Below, piece after piece: positions 36,226-45,872 of a stretch of 64,000 nt of DNA. The notes beneath the pieces were generated by a model. It did not search any database. It had not been told where the DNA came from and was given only the letters and a program-made list of their open reading frames with translations. Position numbers and translations under genes: made by a program. Every line of letters starts with the position of its first letter. Position 1 is the stretch's first letter. The DNA is from Acetobacteraceae bacterium ESL0709 (lineage in GTDB: Bacteria > Pseudomonadota > Alphaproteobacteria > Acetobacterales > Acetobacteraceae): NCBI GenBank assembly GCA_029433415.1, contig JAQTIA010000002.1:199501-263500 (forward strand). The letters run 5' to 3'.

Positions 36226-37737
36226 ATGTCTCCAGCGCAGCTCTCTGATTCCTCACTGCCGGTGCAGCGCAATAAAGCCTTCACGGCGGTTCTGGCCGTA
36301 GAACTCTGGGAGCGCTTTGGCTATTACGGCATGCAGGCTGTTCTCACCGTCTTTATGGTGCAGAGCCTGCATATGCAGGATACCGATATTAACCTGATGC
36401 TTGGGGCGTTTGCCGTACTGGCGTACAGCCTGCCGATTATAGGCGGGCTAGTGGGGGATCGTTATCTGGGCACTCGTCCAACTTTGGTTATGGGCGCAGT
36501 GGGTTTGACAACAGGCTATGGGCTGCTGGCTGTTTCCCTGCATGAAAAGACCCTGTTTCTTCCGGCCCTGGCGCTGATTGCCCTCTCAAATGGTCTTTTC
36601 AAACCCAATGCCGGGGCGCTGGTACGCTGTATCTATGCGTCTGACGAAACGGCGCTGGATGCCGCTTTTACGCTTTATTATATGTCTATTAATGTGGGAT
36701 CTGTGATTTCCATGATTCTGCTGCCTTGGGTACAGACGCAATGGGGTCCTTCTACGGCCTTTGGGGGGTGTGTTCTGGGCCTGATTATAGGGCTGGGGGT
36801 TTATAGCTGGCAGTCTTCATGGTTGACGCCTTTTGCGCCTTCCCGTTGTCCCAGACAGAAAAATCCTCTGTTTTTTTCAGTAGCCTTTCTTCTGATTCTG
36901 ATGGTTTTATGGGTCGGGTCAGTCATGATGCTATCCAGACCTGCTGTTGCACGTTCCGGTGTGATTGGCGCTGGTGTGATTCTGACAGGGGTATGGATTT
37001 TTTTATTCGCAAAAGCGAAATCTTCAGAAAAACCCGGCCTTTCTCTGACCTGTCTCTTGGGTTTGCAGACAGTGGCGTATCAGATCTTTTTTCAGCAGAT
37101 GCAGACGTCTTTGACGTTATTTGCTCTTCGAGCGGTTTCTGGGCAATTTACACTGGGGCCGTTCAAGCTGTTTACCTTGTCAGCGGGGCAATTTTACGCG
37201 CTTAATCCATTCTGGATTATGGTTTTTGGTCCGCTTTTAGCTTGGCTTTATCGTCATTGGGCCCAAAATGGGCGTGATATTGCCCTTTTTTATAAGATTC
37301 TATGCGGCTACGGTTTTGTTGGAATTGGTTTTCTTGTGTGGTGGCTTTCGGCGAAGATGGCAACAGGACTCGTCTCGCCGTGGGTTATGGTTGTGGGATA
37401 TGGACTGGTCTCTTTTGGTGAGATCTTGACCGTTGGGCTGGGGCTTTCCATTATTGCGAAATATGCGCCTGCGCGTATGAATGCGGTGCTGATGGGTGCG
37501 CTTTATATGTTGTGGGGCATCGGCATGTATGTCGGCAGCCTCGTTGCCAATGGTGCCGCCTTACCCTCTGAGATCAGTCAAAAGGTTATGGCACCTCTTT
37601 ATGCTCCCCTTTTTGGCCATCTTTTTGTAGGGGCTGTCATTTTATGCCTGATTTTGATAGCTCTTCTACCTGTCGTGAAACGGCTGGATGAAGCACATCA
37701 TCGTTTGCTCGGAATGCCTCATAGGGTAAAGCCTTAA
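36226..37737 (+). CDS. POT/PTR-family peptide transporter
   Basis: The 503-residue protein has about 12-14 membrane segments. The POT proton-coupling motif ELWERFGYYGMQA (consensus ExxERFxYY) lies in TM1 near residue 26. GGLVGDRYLGTRPTLVMG and FKPNAGALVRCIYASDE match the family's next conserved blocks. It imports di- or tripeptides with protons. It is related to DtpA/DtpT; the exact subfamily is not resolved. Downstream, a porin gene begins 100 bp later. Confidence 0.9.
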   Translation: MSPAQLSDSSLPVQRNKAFTAVLAVELWERFGYYGMQAVLTVFMVQSLHMQDTDINLMLGAFAVLAYSLPIIGGLVGDRYLGTRPTLVMGAVGLTTGYGLLAVSLHEKTLFLPALALIALSNGLFKPNAGALVRCIYASDETALDAAFTLYYMSINVGSVISMILLPWVQTQWGPSTAFGGCVLGLIIGLGVYSWQSSWLTPFAPSRCPRQKNPLFFSVAFLLILMVLWVGSVMMLSRPAVARSGVIGAGVILTGVWIFLFAKAKSSEKPGLSLTCLLGLQTVAYQIFFQQMQTSLTLFALRAVSGQFTLGPFKLFTLSAGQFYALNPFWIMVFGPLLAWLYRHWAQNGRDIALFYKILCGYGFVGIGFLVWWLSAKMATGLVSPWVMVVGYGLVSFGEILTVGLGLSIIAKYAPARMNAVLMGALYMLWGIGMYVGSLVANGAALPSEISQKVMAPLYAPLFGHLFVGAVILCLILIALLPVVKRLDEAHHRLLGMPHRVKP

Positions 37738-37837
37738 CAGCCAAGGCAGAATATTTATTTTCTGTTTCGAATTTTATTGCAGTAGAGAGATGATCATGCT
37801 CAATATATTACGGTAACGTAATTAATTGGAGCTGGCC

Positions 37838-39094
37838 ATGAAATGCTCACATTTTTGCAGGACGTTTCTTTATACCGGTCTGGCTGTTTCTGTCTCTTGT
37901 TGGGTGCCAGCCAGAGCAGAGGAACAGCAGAAAGTAAGTTTGGGCCAGAATGTTGAGAAAAACTGGTTCTCCGATATTGATTTGGGCCTGCAGGTCGAAG
38001 GGGGAATCATGGCCAATACAGGTGGTCATACGCATGGCATGAATTTCGGGCAGCTTCTGTCCTCTCATAGTAATGAGCCTCTTCTCAACCAGATTCTTTT
38101 CACGGCGACGAAACCAGTGGATTCCCTCGGGAGTGGCTACGGAATAGGGTTTAATTTCCAGCTTCTTTATGGGTCTGATGCCCGCATTTTTGGTGTTGCA
38201 GGGATTTCGGATAAATGGATTAACAAGCGTTATCAGCTTACGCCGACAGCGGCCAATATTGCCTTGCATATGCCATGGCTTACAAAAGGCGGACTTGACG
38301 GGCAGATTGGCATTTTGCCTTCTCCTATGGGAGTTGAGGTGCTTGATGCCACAGCCCGTTCTTTCTACACACTGGCTTATAGTTCGGAATATACGGTGCC
38401 TTTTGAACTTTTAGGTGGATATTTCCAGTGGCATGTGGCCGATCATTATAATGTGCTCTTCGGTCTGGATGCCGGGAACCAGATGTCTTTTGGCAAAGGC
38501 AATAATAACGGGCGTCCTTCCGGTTATGTCGGATTCAACGGACATGATCTGGCGGGAGGAAGCGTAAGTTTCACCGATATTCTGCGAATCGGACCAGAAA
38601 ATGCGGTGGATGCCTTGGGGAAGCGGGCTCATTCTGCACAGCGTTTCTGGAATGATCTGAACGCGACATGGCAGGTCTCTCCACGGTGGAGTCTCACGGC
38701 TGAAAGCACTTTTGTGCATGATGAAGCTTTGGGAGAAAGCTGGGGCGGGGTCGTCTGGGCGCATTATAAATTCAGCGACGCGCTGAGTTTTAATGCCAGG
38801 ACGGAGCTATATCGTGATAATTCAGGCCAGTTTGTCGTCCAGTTTCCGGGTAACCGTGATTATGCCCGTGCTCTATTGGGGCATCATAATGGCAGTTATG
38901 GCGCTCCTCCCACGACTTATGGTGATTTATCCTTTAACGCAGTATGGAGCCCGAAATTGGGTTATGGGATCAAGGTCTTTCAGTTACGGCCTGAAATACG
39001 CTTTGACCGCAGCCTGAGTGGAACAAGAGTGTTCGACGGATTCCACCGTCGTTCGCGTATCCTTATTGGAGGAGACGCGACGATAGGATTTTAA
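37838..39094 (+). CDS. Outer-membrane beta-barrel porin (BBP2/OmpL-like)
   Basis: The 418-residue protein has a signal peptide ending near ARA-EEQ, then repeated amphipathic beta strands, and ends in aromatic Phe (DATIGF), a barrel insertion signal. The block GILPSPMGVEVLDATARSFY followed by TVPFELLGGYFQW matches porin-2 family proteins. Start ATG 37838 is chosen because GGAGCTGG precedes it; the upstream TTG (37826) is unlikely. The substrate is unknown. Together with the upstream POT gene it could form an uptake route for peptides, but this is inference. Confidence 0.78.
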   Translation: MKCSHFCRTFLYTGLAVSVSCWVPARAEEQQKVSLGQNVEKNWFSDIDLGLQVEGGIMANTGGHTHGMNFGQLLSSHSNEPLLNQILFTATKPVDSLGSGYGIGFNFQLLYGSDARIFGVAGISDKWINKRYQLTPTAANIALHMPWLTKGGLDGQIGILPSPMGVEVLDATARSFYTLAYSSEYTVPFELLGGYFQWHVADHYNVLFGLDAGNQMSFGKGNNNGRPSGYVGFNGHDLAGGSVSFTDILRIGPENAVDALGKRAHSAQRFWNDLNATWQVSPRWSLTAESTFVHDEALGESWGGVVWAHYKFSDALSFNARTELYRDNSGQFVVQFPGNRDYARALLGHHNGSYGAPPTTYGDLSFNAVWSPKLGYGIKVFQLRPEIRFDRSLSGTRVFDGFHRRSRILIGGDATIGF

Positions 39095-39100
39095 CGATGT

Positions 39101-39589
39101 TCAGCCCCGCCCGCGATAGCCGGGAACATCCTGCGACGGAATCCATACATCCTGTGGCGCTGGGCCAGTCTGCCAGAACACATCTATGGGAATGCCGCCG
39201 CGGGGATACCAATAGGCCCCGATGCGGAGCCATTCCGGGTCCAGAAGGTCCACCAGTCTTGTGGCAATGGTCACGGAACAGTCTTCGTGAAAGGCACCGT
39301 GATTGCGGAAGCTGCCGAGGAAGAGTTTGAGTGATTTGCTCTCCACAATCCAGTCGCGCGGGATATAGTCGATGACGATATGGGCGAAGTCGGGTTGGGC
39401 GGTAACGGGACAGAGAGAGGTAAATTCGGGCGCAGTAAAGCGTACGACGTAACGTTTTCCCTTATGTGGCGCTGGAACACGCTCCAGAACAGCTTCCTCA
39501 GGAGAGGCGGGAAGAGCGGATTTACGTCCCAGAAGATGCAGTGAACCTGCGTCCGAATGAGGAGAATCTGATGAAAAGGAAGAAGTCAT
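39101..39589 (-). CDS. queF: preQ0 reductase QueF (type I)
   Basis: QueF reduces 7-cyano-7-deazaguanine to preQ1 with NADPH for queuosine in tRNA. With the start at ATG 39589 the protein has 162 residues, normal for the short type. Catalytic Cys60 and Asp67 are in [15 protein letters not shown]. The NADPH/QueF motif is [22 protein letters not shown]-like (split here as ESKSLKLFL and [11 protein letters not shown]). The frame is open to 39751, but that part overlaps the typA start and is not QueF-like. It diverges from typA. Confidence 0.92.
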   Translation of the reverse strand: MTSSFSSDSPHSDAGSLHLLGRKSALPASPEEAVLERVPAPHKGKRYVVRFTAPEFTSLCPVTAQPDFAHIVIDYIPRDWIVESKSLKLFLGSFRNHGAFHEDCSVTIATRLVDLLDPEWLRIGAYWYPRGGIPIDVFWQTGPAPQDVWIPSQDVPGYRGRG

Positions 39590-39709
39590 AAGGGAGGTTC
39601 TGGCCTTATTTTGGTTAAAAATTGCGGGTATCATTTGCAAAATAATCGAAATCAGTGCAGAAGACACCTCTATTGCTGTTCTCACCCTGTCATTTTCTGG
39701 AAGATCGTC

Positions 39710-41530
39710 TTGGATATTCGTAACATTGCCATTATTGCCCATGTCGATCATGGGAAGACCACTCTTGTTGATCAGCTGTTGCAGCAGTCTGGTTCATTTC
39801 ATGAGCATCAGCAGGTTGCTGAACGTGCCATGGATAATAATGACCTTGAGCGCGAACGTGGCATTACCATTCTGGCCAAGTGCACCTCTGTGCTCTGGAA
39901 AAATACGCGCATCAATATTGTTGACACGCCAGGTCACGCCGATTTTGGTGGTGAAGTCGAGCGTATTCTGAGCATGGTTGACGGAGCTGTTATCCTGGTT
40001 GATGCGGCTGAAGGTGCCCTGCCACAGACAAAATTTGTGCTGGGCAAGGCTCTGGCGCGTGGTCTGCGCCCGATTGTGGTGGTCAATAAGGTCGATCGTG
40101 GCGATGCCCGTCCTGACGAGGTGCATGACGAGGTTTTTGATCTTTTTGCGGCTCTTGACGCCAATGATGAGCAGCTGGACTTTCCTATGCTCTATGCTTC
40201 GGGTCGTCAGGGCTGGGCTGATACAGAACTTGAAGGACCAAGAAAAGACTTGGCTCCTCTTTTTGACCTTATCCTTAAACATGTGCCGGCTCCGGGTCTG
40301 GATAAGGACAAGCCTTTCGCCATGGTTTCCTCTATTCTGGAGAGCGATAATTTCCTTGGTCGTATTCTGACTGGTCGCATTGAGCAGGGGCGTGCAAAGA
40401 TCAATATGCCGATTCGCGTCTTTACGCCTTCTGGCGAGGTCGTCGAGACGGGCCGTGCGACTAAATTGCTGGCGTTCCGTGGCCTTGACCGCGTACCTGT
40501 CGATGAGGCTGAAGCTGGTGATATCATCGCGATTGCCGGGCTTTCTGAAGCGACCATTCCTGACACATTGGCCGATCCGGTAGTTGAGGGACCCTTGCCT
40601 TCTACGCCTGTTGATCCGCCGACACTCTCCATGACCTTCCGTATCAATGACGGGCCTCTGGGGGGCCGTGAAGGCAAGAAAGTAACATCGCGCCAGATTC
40701 GTGACCGTCTGTTCAAGGAGACAGAGGGTAACGTCGCGATTAAGGTAACAGATAGCCCCGAAAGCGAAGCTTTTGAAGTTGCCGGTCGTGGGGAACTTCA
40801 GCTTGGCGTGCTGATTGAGACCATGCGCCGTGAAGGTTTCGAGCTGACAATTGGTCGTCCCCGTGTGCTGTTTCGTGAGAATCCTGAGACAGGCGAGCGT
40901 GAAGAGCCTTATGAAGAAGTTCTCGTCGATGTTGATGAGGAATTTGCAGGCGCCGTTGTGGAGAAGCTGTCCCTACGTAAGGGGGTGATGCAGGATATGC
41001 GTCCTTCTGGCGGGAACAAACAGCGTTTGACCTTCCTGATTCCGTCTCGTGGGTTGATTGGCTATCACAATGAATTCCTGACCGATACACGCGGCACGGG
41101 AATTATGAACCGCCTGTTCCATGCCTATATGCCTTATGCCGGGCCGATTGAGGGCCGTCGTAATGGATCGCTGATTTCGGCTGAGGATGGCGTGACAACG
41201 CAATATGCCCTTTTCTCCTTGCAGGATCGCGGCACATTATTCGTTGGCGCTGGCGAGAAAATCTATACAGGCATGATTTTGGGTGAGCATTCTCGTGAGA
41301 ATGACCTCGAAGTTAACGCTGTTCGTGAAAAGAAGCTCACCAATATGCGCGCTGCTGGTAAGGATGAAGCTCTGCTTCTGACACCACCACGCAAAATGAG
41401 TCTTGAACAGGCAATTGCCTATATTGAGGAGGATGAGCTGGTTGAAGTAACGCCTTCAGCCATTCGTCTTAGAAAGCGTTATCTGGATCCCCATGAGCGC
41501 AAGCGGGCAGCACGCAGCCAGGAATCCTGA
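39710..41530 (+). CDS. typA: Ribosome-associated GTPase TypA/BipA
   Basis: BipA is an EF-G-like GTPase needed for 50S assembly at low temperature and under stress. TTG 39710 (GGAAGA upstream) gives the standard start, [17 protein letters not shown]. The length is 606 residues. G motifs [23 protein letters not shown] and VVNKVD are present, and the C-terminal domain [21 protein letters not shown] is diagnostic of BipA. A strong terminator follows. Confidence 0.96.
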   Translation: MDIRNIAIIAHVDHGKTTLVDQLLQQSGSFHEHQQVAERAMDNNDLERERGITILAKCTSVLWKNTRINIVDTPGHADFGGEVERILSMVDGAVILVDAAEGALPQTKFVLGKALARGLRPIVVVNKVDRGDARPDEVHDEVFDLFAALDANDEQLDFPMLYASGRQGWADTELEGPRKDLAPLFDLILKHVPAPGLDKDKPFAMVSSILESDNFLGRILTGRIEQGRAKINMPIRVFTPSGEVVETGRATKLLAFRGLDRVPVDEAEAGDIIAIAGLSEATIPDTLADPVVEGPLPSTPVDPPTLSMTFRINDGPLGGREGKKVTSRQIRDRLFKETEGNVAIKVTDSPESEAFEVAGRGELQLGVLIETMRREGFELTIGRPRVLFRENPETGEREEPYEEVLVDVDEEFAGAVVEKLSLRKGVMQDMRPSGGNKQRLTFLIPSRGLIGYHNEFLTDTRGTGIMNRLFHAYMPYAGPIEGRRNGSLISAEDGVTTQYALFSLQDRGTLFVGAGEKIYTGMILGEHSRENDLEVNAVREKKLTNMRAAGKDEALLLTPPRKMSLEQAIAYIEEDELVEVTPSAIRLRKRYLDPHERKRAARSQES

Positions 41531-41542
41531 TCTATATGTGAG

Positions 41543-41569
41543 AGGGCCGGTTTTTCCGGCCCTTTTTTT
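41543..41569 (+). terminator. Intrinsic terminator of typA
   Basis: AGGGCCGG and CCGGCCCT form an 8-bp stem with a TTTTT loop, followed by seven T residues, 12 bp after the typA stop. Confidence 0.95.
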
Positions 41570-41676
41570 GGATATCTTTCAGTGAAGTATATTTCATAAT
41601 CCTCGATGCTGTGTTCTGGGTACAATTGTTCTATGAGAGAAAAAGGAAAATTCTTTTTTTTATTTATTGAAGGATT

Positions 41677-41979
41677 ATGTTTGTGACTGCCAAAAATCTT
41701 TATGCAACGATGCAGGCTTTACCGGGATGTCGGGAAAAAGTGCGTGTCCTATTAGAGGGACTCGCTCATAAGGTCAGGAATGAGCCAGGAAATGTCCGGT
41801 TCGTGGTTTATACTCTCACTGAAAACCCGGATCTGTTTCACGTTGAGGAAACCTATCGTGATGAAGAAGCCTTTCGTGCCCATATGGCGACCGAACATGG
41901 AAAGATCTTTAATAAGGCAATTGAGACCCTCGTTGAGGGAGGTGGCTCCAATGTCGTGTTCCTGGATTCTGTGATCTGA
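41677..41979 (+). CDS. Antibiotic-biosynthesis-monooxygenase-fold protein
   Basis: The 100-residue protein fits the ABM/YgiN fold: ATMQALPGCREKVRVLL, then VRNEPGNVRFVVYTLTENPD and the marker FHVEETYRDEEAFRAHMATEH. Family members dimerise and act on quinols or on small aromatic or haem-like compounds without a fixed cofactor; the substrate here is unknown. The ribosome binding site GAAGGA precedes ATG. An IS relic lies just downstream. Confidence 0.88.
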   Translation: MFVTAKNLYATMQALPGCREKVRVLLEGLAHKVRNEPGNVRFVVYTLTENPDLFHVEETYRDEEAFRAHMATEHGKIFNKAIETLVEGGGSNVVFLDSVI

Positions 41980-42020
41980 TTTAAAATGTCTCAGGCTTGG
42001 CTAGGTTCAGGCCCTATACA

Positions 42021-42558
42021 TTATTTAAGATAGAAGATGAAAGAAGCGGCGATGTGAATTGCGGCCATAAAGATAAGGGCAGAGAGGCCATATCTGGTTG
42101 CGATACGTCGCCAGTCCTTGAGTTTGGTAAACATGTCCTCGACATGGTGGCGTGCCTTATAAAGGCATACAGGGTTCTATACCCTGTAAAGTCAGATCTT
42201 CTCTGATAGCGTTATTGTCAGACCCGCAATCAGCTAAAAGCCCATCTGTTTCTTCAGGAGGTTCTTTACAGGACTTCGGCGCCCTTATAAGGTCACTGAC
42301 CTGTCATGCTGCGAGGTGAAGACGGATAATAGGTCGTCCCTGTTTGTCACAGATAGCATGAAGCTTTGAGTTCAGCCCTTCTTTTGTTCGGCCGATATGT
42401 CGGGGAAAAGTCTTTTTTTGAGCAAAGGGGCTGCTGTGCTGTTTGTGGGGACCATATTCCCTGGGAGCATCTTTCCACTGAAGGCCATTACGGATCACAT
42501 AAATAATGCCACTTAAAACACGACGGTCATCTACACGTGGAACGCCATGGAAAATAAA
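42021..42558 (-). pseudogene. Collapsed IS5-family transposase
   Basis: Four blocks of an IS5/IS1031-like transposase survive on the minus strand, in order: VDDRRVLSGIIYVIRNGLQW; FPRHIGRTKEGLNSKLHAIC; EDLTLQGIEPC; and RHHVEDMFTKLKDWRRIATRYG with its natural stop at 42021-42023. About 60 residues are missing between the first two blocks (Gly-Pro-His-Lys joins straight to the Lys-rich start of the second). In-frame stops follow block 2 and block 3, and the N-terminus is eroded. No complete terminal inverted repeats were found. It is not functional. Confidence 0.85.
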
Positions 42559-42599
42559 GGCGTATCCGCTCCATCTACTTTTCAGATAATAGAAATAGC

Positions 42600-43439
42600 T
42601 CAGTTATACATCCTCTCTTTCAGAGAACGCATAAATCACATCTTTAAAATACTTTCAGAAATTAATAGCGTCTGAACCTAGTCTCTTTTTTGAGGTGTAG
42701 GTTTGGGGTCTGTTAGTTTTTGAGATTATAAAGAAAGAGTGTTTCATAGGGACAGGTATAAAAGACAGGCCGCTTATGAGTGTTTTTTGTCATAGAAAAT
42801 TTAAAATATCAGTATTAAACAAAGTTTTGCGAAATATTTATAATAAATTTACTTTTTTATTTATATAAATATAAATCGTGATATTATATCGTTATTATCA
42901 AGTGTATTTAAAACGATACGCTTCAAAGTGACATAACATCCTGTAAGGGATTGTGGTCTGTCGCCATAAAATAGGACAGTGATTCTATTTCAAGATATGG
43001 TCTGATTTCTGCTAGATATTTATTACCTAAAATGTAACATAATCCTGTAAAACTTATTATATAAAAATTTATTAAAAAGTCATAATAAGAAATTGAAATT
43101 ATTTAATTTATATATTAACAGTCTCGAAATATTCATTTATATCGCTGATTTCTATGTTTATAAAATTTTTAAAAAGAAATACTATAATTTTCGCTATTTC
43201 TATAATATATACGCTTATTGAGATTAATATTTCGTTTCGCACAACAGGTAAACATAAAATTTTATCTACAATTGAGATTGTGTCCCTGCCATTTGTCTTT
43301 TTTAATTGCGGTAAAATAGGTAGTCTGGTTACTAATATCTTAATACTGATGGTGTTGGAAAATATTGCTCTATGGCTGAAAATTTCCGTAATACAGAGCA
43401 ATACTATACATAAATCATGAATAATATTTAATCATTAAT
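42600..43439. other. AT-rich, gene-poor stretch beside the IS relic
   Basis: This 840-base segment is far richer in A+T than the rest of the window, most strongly at 42820-43130 and 43400-43440. It contains an inverted repeat TATCGTT/AACGATA (near 42888-42919) and many short A/T runs. Apart from the 88-codon frame listed separately I see no coding signal. It may be the debris of a mobile element or a horizontally acquired fragment. Confidence 0.5.
43154..43420 (+). CDS. Possible small membrane protein in the AT-rich stretch
   Basis: An 88-codon frame starts MFIKFLKRNTIIFAISIIYT and has two or three hydrophobic stretches (IVSLPFVFFN; LVTNILILMVLENIALWL). No ribosome binding site precedes the ATG, and a 97-codon frame occupies the opposite strand, as AT-rich DNA often allows. 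I do not recognise it. It may be spurious. Confidence 0.25.
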   Translation: MFIKFLKRNTIIFAISIIYTLIEINISFRTTGKHKILSTIEIVSLPFVFFNCGKIGSLVTNILILMVLENIALWLKISVIQSNTIHKS

Positions 43440-43598
43440 ATGCTTGGCTATGAAATTAATCCGACGGCTCTTAAGAAGGCTATGTCTCAAGACCATATCC
43501 TTCATTCAGATTCGAAGATATATGATTGTGATAATGTGCCGATGCCAGAAAATTTATTCCCCAAGCCCGTGAATACGTTTGGGAATAGCGGGCCATAA
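43440..43598 (+). CDS. Possible 52-residue protein or gene fragment
   Basis: From ATG 43440 the frame reads MLGYEINPTALKKAMSQDHI and ends PKPVNTFGNSGP. The composition is protein-like and unlike the AT-rich DNA before it. No ribosome binding site is visible and an in-frame stop lies six codons upstream. It could be a short gene or the remnant of one cut when the adjoining AT-rich segment arrived. Confidence 0.25.
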   Translation: MLGYEINPTALKKAMSQDHILHSDSKIYDCDNVPMPENLFPKPVNTFGNSGP

Positions 43599-43620
43599 TT
43601 CTTAAAAAGGCGTAGATCTT

Positions 43621-43650
43621 GGAAAACCCTCCCGAGAAAGAGGGTTTTCC
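43621..43650 (-). terminator. Terminator of the ferredoxin-NADP reductase gene
   Basis: GGAAAACCCTC and its exact complement make an 11-bp stem with an 8-base loop, 2 bp after the end of the minus-strand reductase gene. Confidence 0.8.
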
Positions 43651-43651
43651 G

Positions 43652-44680
43652 TTAGAGAGTTTCGCCAGGTTGGCCGCGGCTTGTCGAATGTTCAAAGCGC
43701 AAGGCGGTCTCTGGACGTGCGATGGTATAGGCAGCATGCACTGCCATAGCCCCTTCCGAAAAACCCTGTAAAATCAGTTTCAGTTTCCCGGGGTAGGTAG
43801 CAATATCGCCAATGGCAAATATGCCGGGAGCACTGGTTTCCAATGTCGCAGGATTGACGGGGATAGAGCTGCGATGAGTCTGGATACCCCATGTGGCGAT
43901 AGGACCGAGATCCGTTGAGAGGCCATAAAAAGCGAGCAGGTGATCGACCTTCAGTTTTCTGACGGTGTCATCAAGCGAGATGACATCGACAGAATCAAGT
44001 TTCCCATTGGCACCATTGAGAGCGTGAAGCTGGTAGGGGACCACTTTCTCAATTTTGCCTTCCCGAACTTTTTCTTCAATCTGGGCCAATGTCTCAGGCG
44101 CTCCACGGAAGCGGTCGCGGCGGTGAAGGAGATAGACATGTTCGGCAGTATCAGCGAGCAGGAGTGCCCAGTCCAGAGCCGAGTCCCCGCCTCCTGCGAC
44201 GAGAAGATGTTTGCCGGCAAAGTCACTTTTCTTACGAACGAAATAATGGACGGTGCCTTCTTTCTCATAGGCTTCGAGTCCTTCGAGTGGCGGGCGATTG
44301 GGACCGAAGGCTCCAGCGCCAGCGGCAATAATGACGGTTTTTGCTTTTACTTGATCGCCACGTTCGTTGGTGAGGGTAAAATCCCCCCTGATTCCTTCCA
44401 GGGCCGTGACACGGCTGCCCAGAATTCTGGGGACGCTGAAAGGTGCGAGCTGGGCTTCTAGCGCTTCGATCAACGCACTTCCCGTAATGGAAGGATGTGC
44501 GGGGATGTCGTAGATCGGTTTTTCTGGATACAGCGTGGTACATTGTCCACCGACACAGTCGAGAACATCCATCAGGACACAGTCGAGACGGAGCATCCGA
44601 CACTCAAAAGCGGCAAAAAGTGCGGTGGGACCTGCGCCAATAATGGCAACATCAGTATCGTAGGAAAGGCTCTGGATCAT
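43652..44680 (-). CDS. Ferredoxin/flavodoxin-NADP+ reductase, type 2
   Basis: The 342-residue protein has the thioredoxin-reductase-like FNR type 2 fold without the active-site CxxC. The FAD motif GAGPTALFAAFE is near residue 15 and CVGGQCTTLYPEKPIYDIPA near 43-62. An NADPH motif VAGGGDSALDWALLLAD is near 160, and GIFAIGDIATYPGKLKLI is near 285-302. It exchanges electrons between NADPH and ferredoxin or flavodoxin. It diverges from the isocitrate dehydrogenase gene, an NAD(P)H-linked TCA-cycle enzyme. Confidence 0.93.
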   Translation of the reverse strand: MIQSLSYDTDVAIIGAGPTALFAAFECRMLRLDCVLMDVLDCVGGQCTTLYPEKPIYDIPAHPSITGSALIEALEAQLAPFSVPRILGSRVTALEGIRGDFTLTNERGDQVKAKTVIIAAGAGAFGPNRPPLEGLEAYEKEGTVHYFVRKKSDFAGKHLLVAGGGDSALDWALLLADTAEHVYLLHRRDRFRGAPETLAQIEEKVREGKIEKVVPYQLHALNGANGKLDSVDVISLDDTVRKLKVDHLLAFYGLSTDLGPIATWGIQTHRSSIPVNPATLETSAPGIFAIGDIATYPGKLKLILQGFSEGAMAVHAAYTIARPETALRFEHSTSRGQPGETL

Positions 44681-44845
44681 AATAATGTCTTACATAGGCC
44701 CATCAGCGTTTTTAGGCCAGTCCTGACGCAAAGAAACCAGCAAACGCTTACAATATTCTTTTGTCGAAATGAATTGACTTATTCTTTCTCTTGTTTGCAC
44801 AATCAGCACCGCAAAAATTTACCCTATGGTTTGAGGAGACTCCCC

Positions 44846-45871
44846 ATGTCTGATCGCCGGTCTGTAACGCTCATTCCCGGTGATGGAATCGGTCCTGAAA
44901 TTACTGACGCGACCCTTTCCGTTCTTGAGGCTCTTGAAGCTCCTTTTGAGTGGGATATACAGAAAGCCGGCATGACGGCTCTGGAAGAGGCGGGCGACCT
45001 CCTGCCGGAAGGCACGTTGGAAAGTCTGCGTCGTACAAGGCTGGCCTTAAAAGGTCCTCTTACGACTCCCATAGGCAAAGGGTTTCGTTCCATTAATGTG
45101 ACCTTGCGCCAACGTTTTGACCTTTACGCTAATGTAAGACCGACACAGACACTTTTACCGGGCGGCCGTTTTGAAAATATTGATCTCGTCGTTGTGCGGG
45201 AAAATATTGAGGGCCTCTATGCTGCCATGGAGCATTACCTCCCTGTGGGTAATGATCCAGAGGCTGTGGCGTACGGAGCCGGGTTCAATTCCCGCCAGGA
45301 ATGTGCTCGCATCATAGAGTTTGCCTTTGCCTACGCGCTCAAAAATGGCCGCAAGAAAGTCACTCTGGTTCACAAGGCCAATATTCTCAAGGTCCTGAGC
45401 GGTATCTTCCTGCATGAGGGACGGCGCATTGCAGAGCATTATAAAGGGCGGATCGCTTTTGAAGAGCGTATTGTGGATGCTTGCGCCATGGAACTTGTCA
45501 TTAAGCCTGAGGCTTATGATGTGATTGTTACGACGAATCTTTTTGGTGATATTCTCTCTGACCTGGCAGCAGGCCTTGTTGGTGGGCTTGGTCTGGCGCC
45601 TGGGGCCAATATCGGACCGGAAATGGCAATTTTTGAGGCGGTGCATGGTTCTGCACCTGATATTGCCGGGCAGGACAAGGCCAATCCGCTGGCTTTGATG
45701 CGAGCAGCAATTTTAATGCTTCGTCATTGTGACCGTGATGATCTGGCGATTCGTCTTGAAAAGGCCATCAAGTGTCTTGTGGTTGATGAAGGCGTCAGGA
45801 CAGCGGATCTCGGGGGCAAGGTCGGTACCAAGGAATTTGCGAAATTGCTCATTCAGGCATTGGAAGCGTAA
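44846..45871 (+). CDS. NAD-type isocitrate dehydrogenase
   Basis: This belongs to the beta-decarboxylating dehydrogenase family, 341 residues. ATG 44846 is set by AGGAG upstream and begins [18 protein letters not shown]. The [18 protein letters not shown] region, [28 protein letters not shown] and [19 protein letters not shown] are all present. IPMDH and IDH share this family; immediate linkage to aconitase (1 bp apart) points to isocitrate as substrate. The length fits the short NAD-dependent form, not the 416-residue E. coli Icd. A longer frame to 44495 overlaps the divergent gene and is unlikely. Confidence 0.88.
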   Translation: MSDRRSVTLIPGDGIGPEITDATLSVLEALEAPFEWDIQKAGMTALEEAGDLLPEGTLESLRRTRLALKGPLTTPIGKGFRSINVTLRQRFDLYANVRPTQTLLPGGRFENIDLVVVRENIEGLYAAMEHYLPVGNDPEAVAYGAGFNSRQECARIIEFAFAYALKNGRKKVTLVHKANILKVLSGIFLHEGRRIAEHYKGRIAFEERIVDACAMELVIKPEAYDVIVTTNLFGDILSDLAAGLVGGLGLAPGANIGPEMAIFEAVHGSAPDIAGQDKANPLALMRAAILMLRHCDRDDLAIRLEKAIKCLVVDEGVRTADLGGKVGTKEFAKLLIQALEA

Positions 45872-45872
45872 A

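Noticed and set aside
39590-39751. N-terminal extension of QueF
   Set aside because: The extra 54 codons overlap the start of typA on the other strand and are not QueF-like.
43108-43401. 97-codon minus-strand frame in the AT-rich island
   Set aside because: It overlaps the 88-codon plus-strand frame; long frames on both strands are expected in AT-rich noncoding DNA, and no ribosome binding site was seen.
44495-44845. N-terminal extension of isocitrate dehydrogenase
   Set aside because: These 117 codons overlap the divergent ferredoxin-NADP reductase gene and precede a well-placed AGGAG and ATG; the family begins at 44846.
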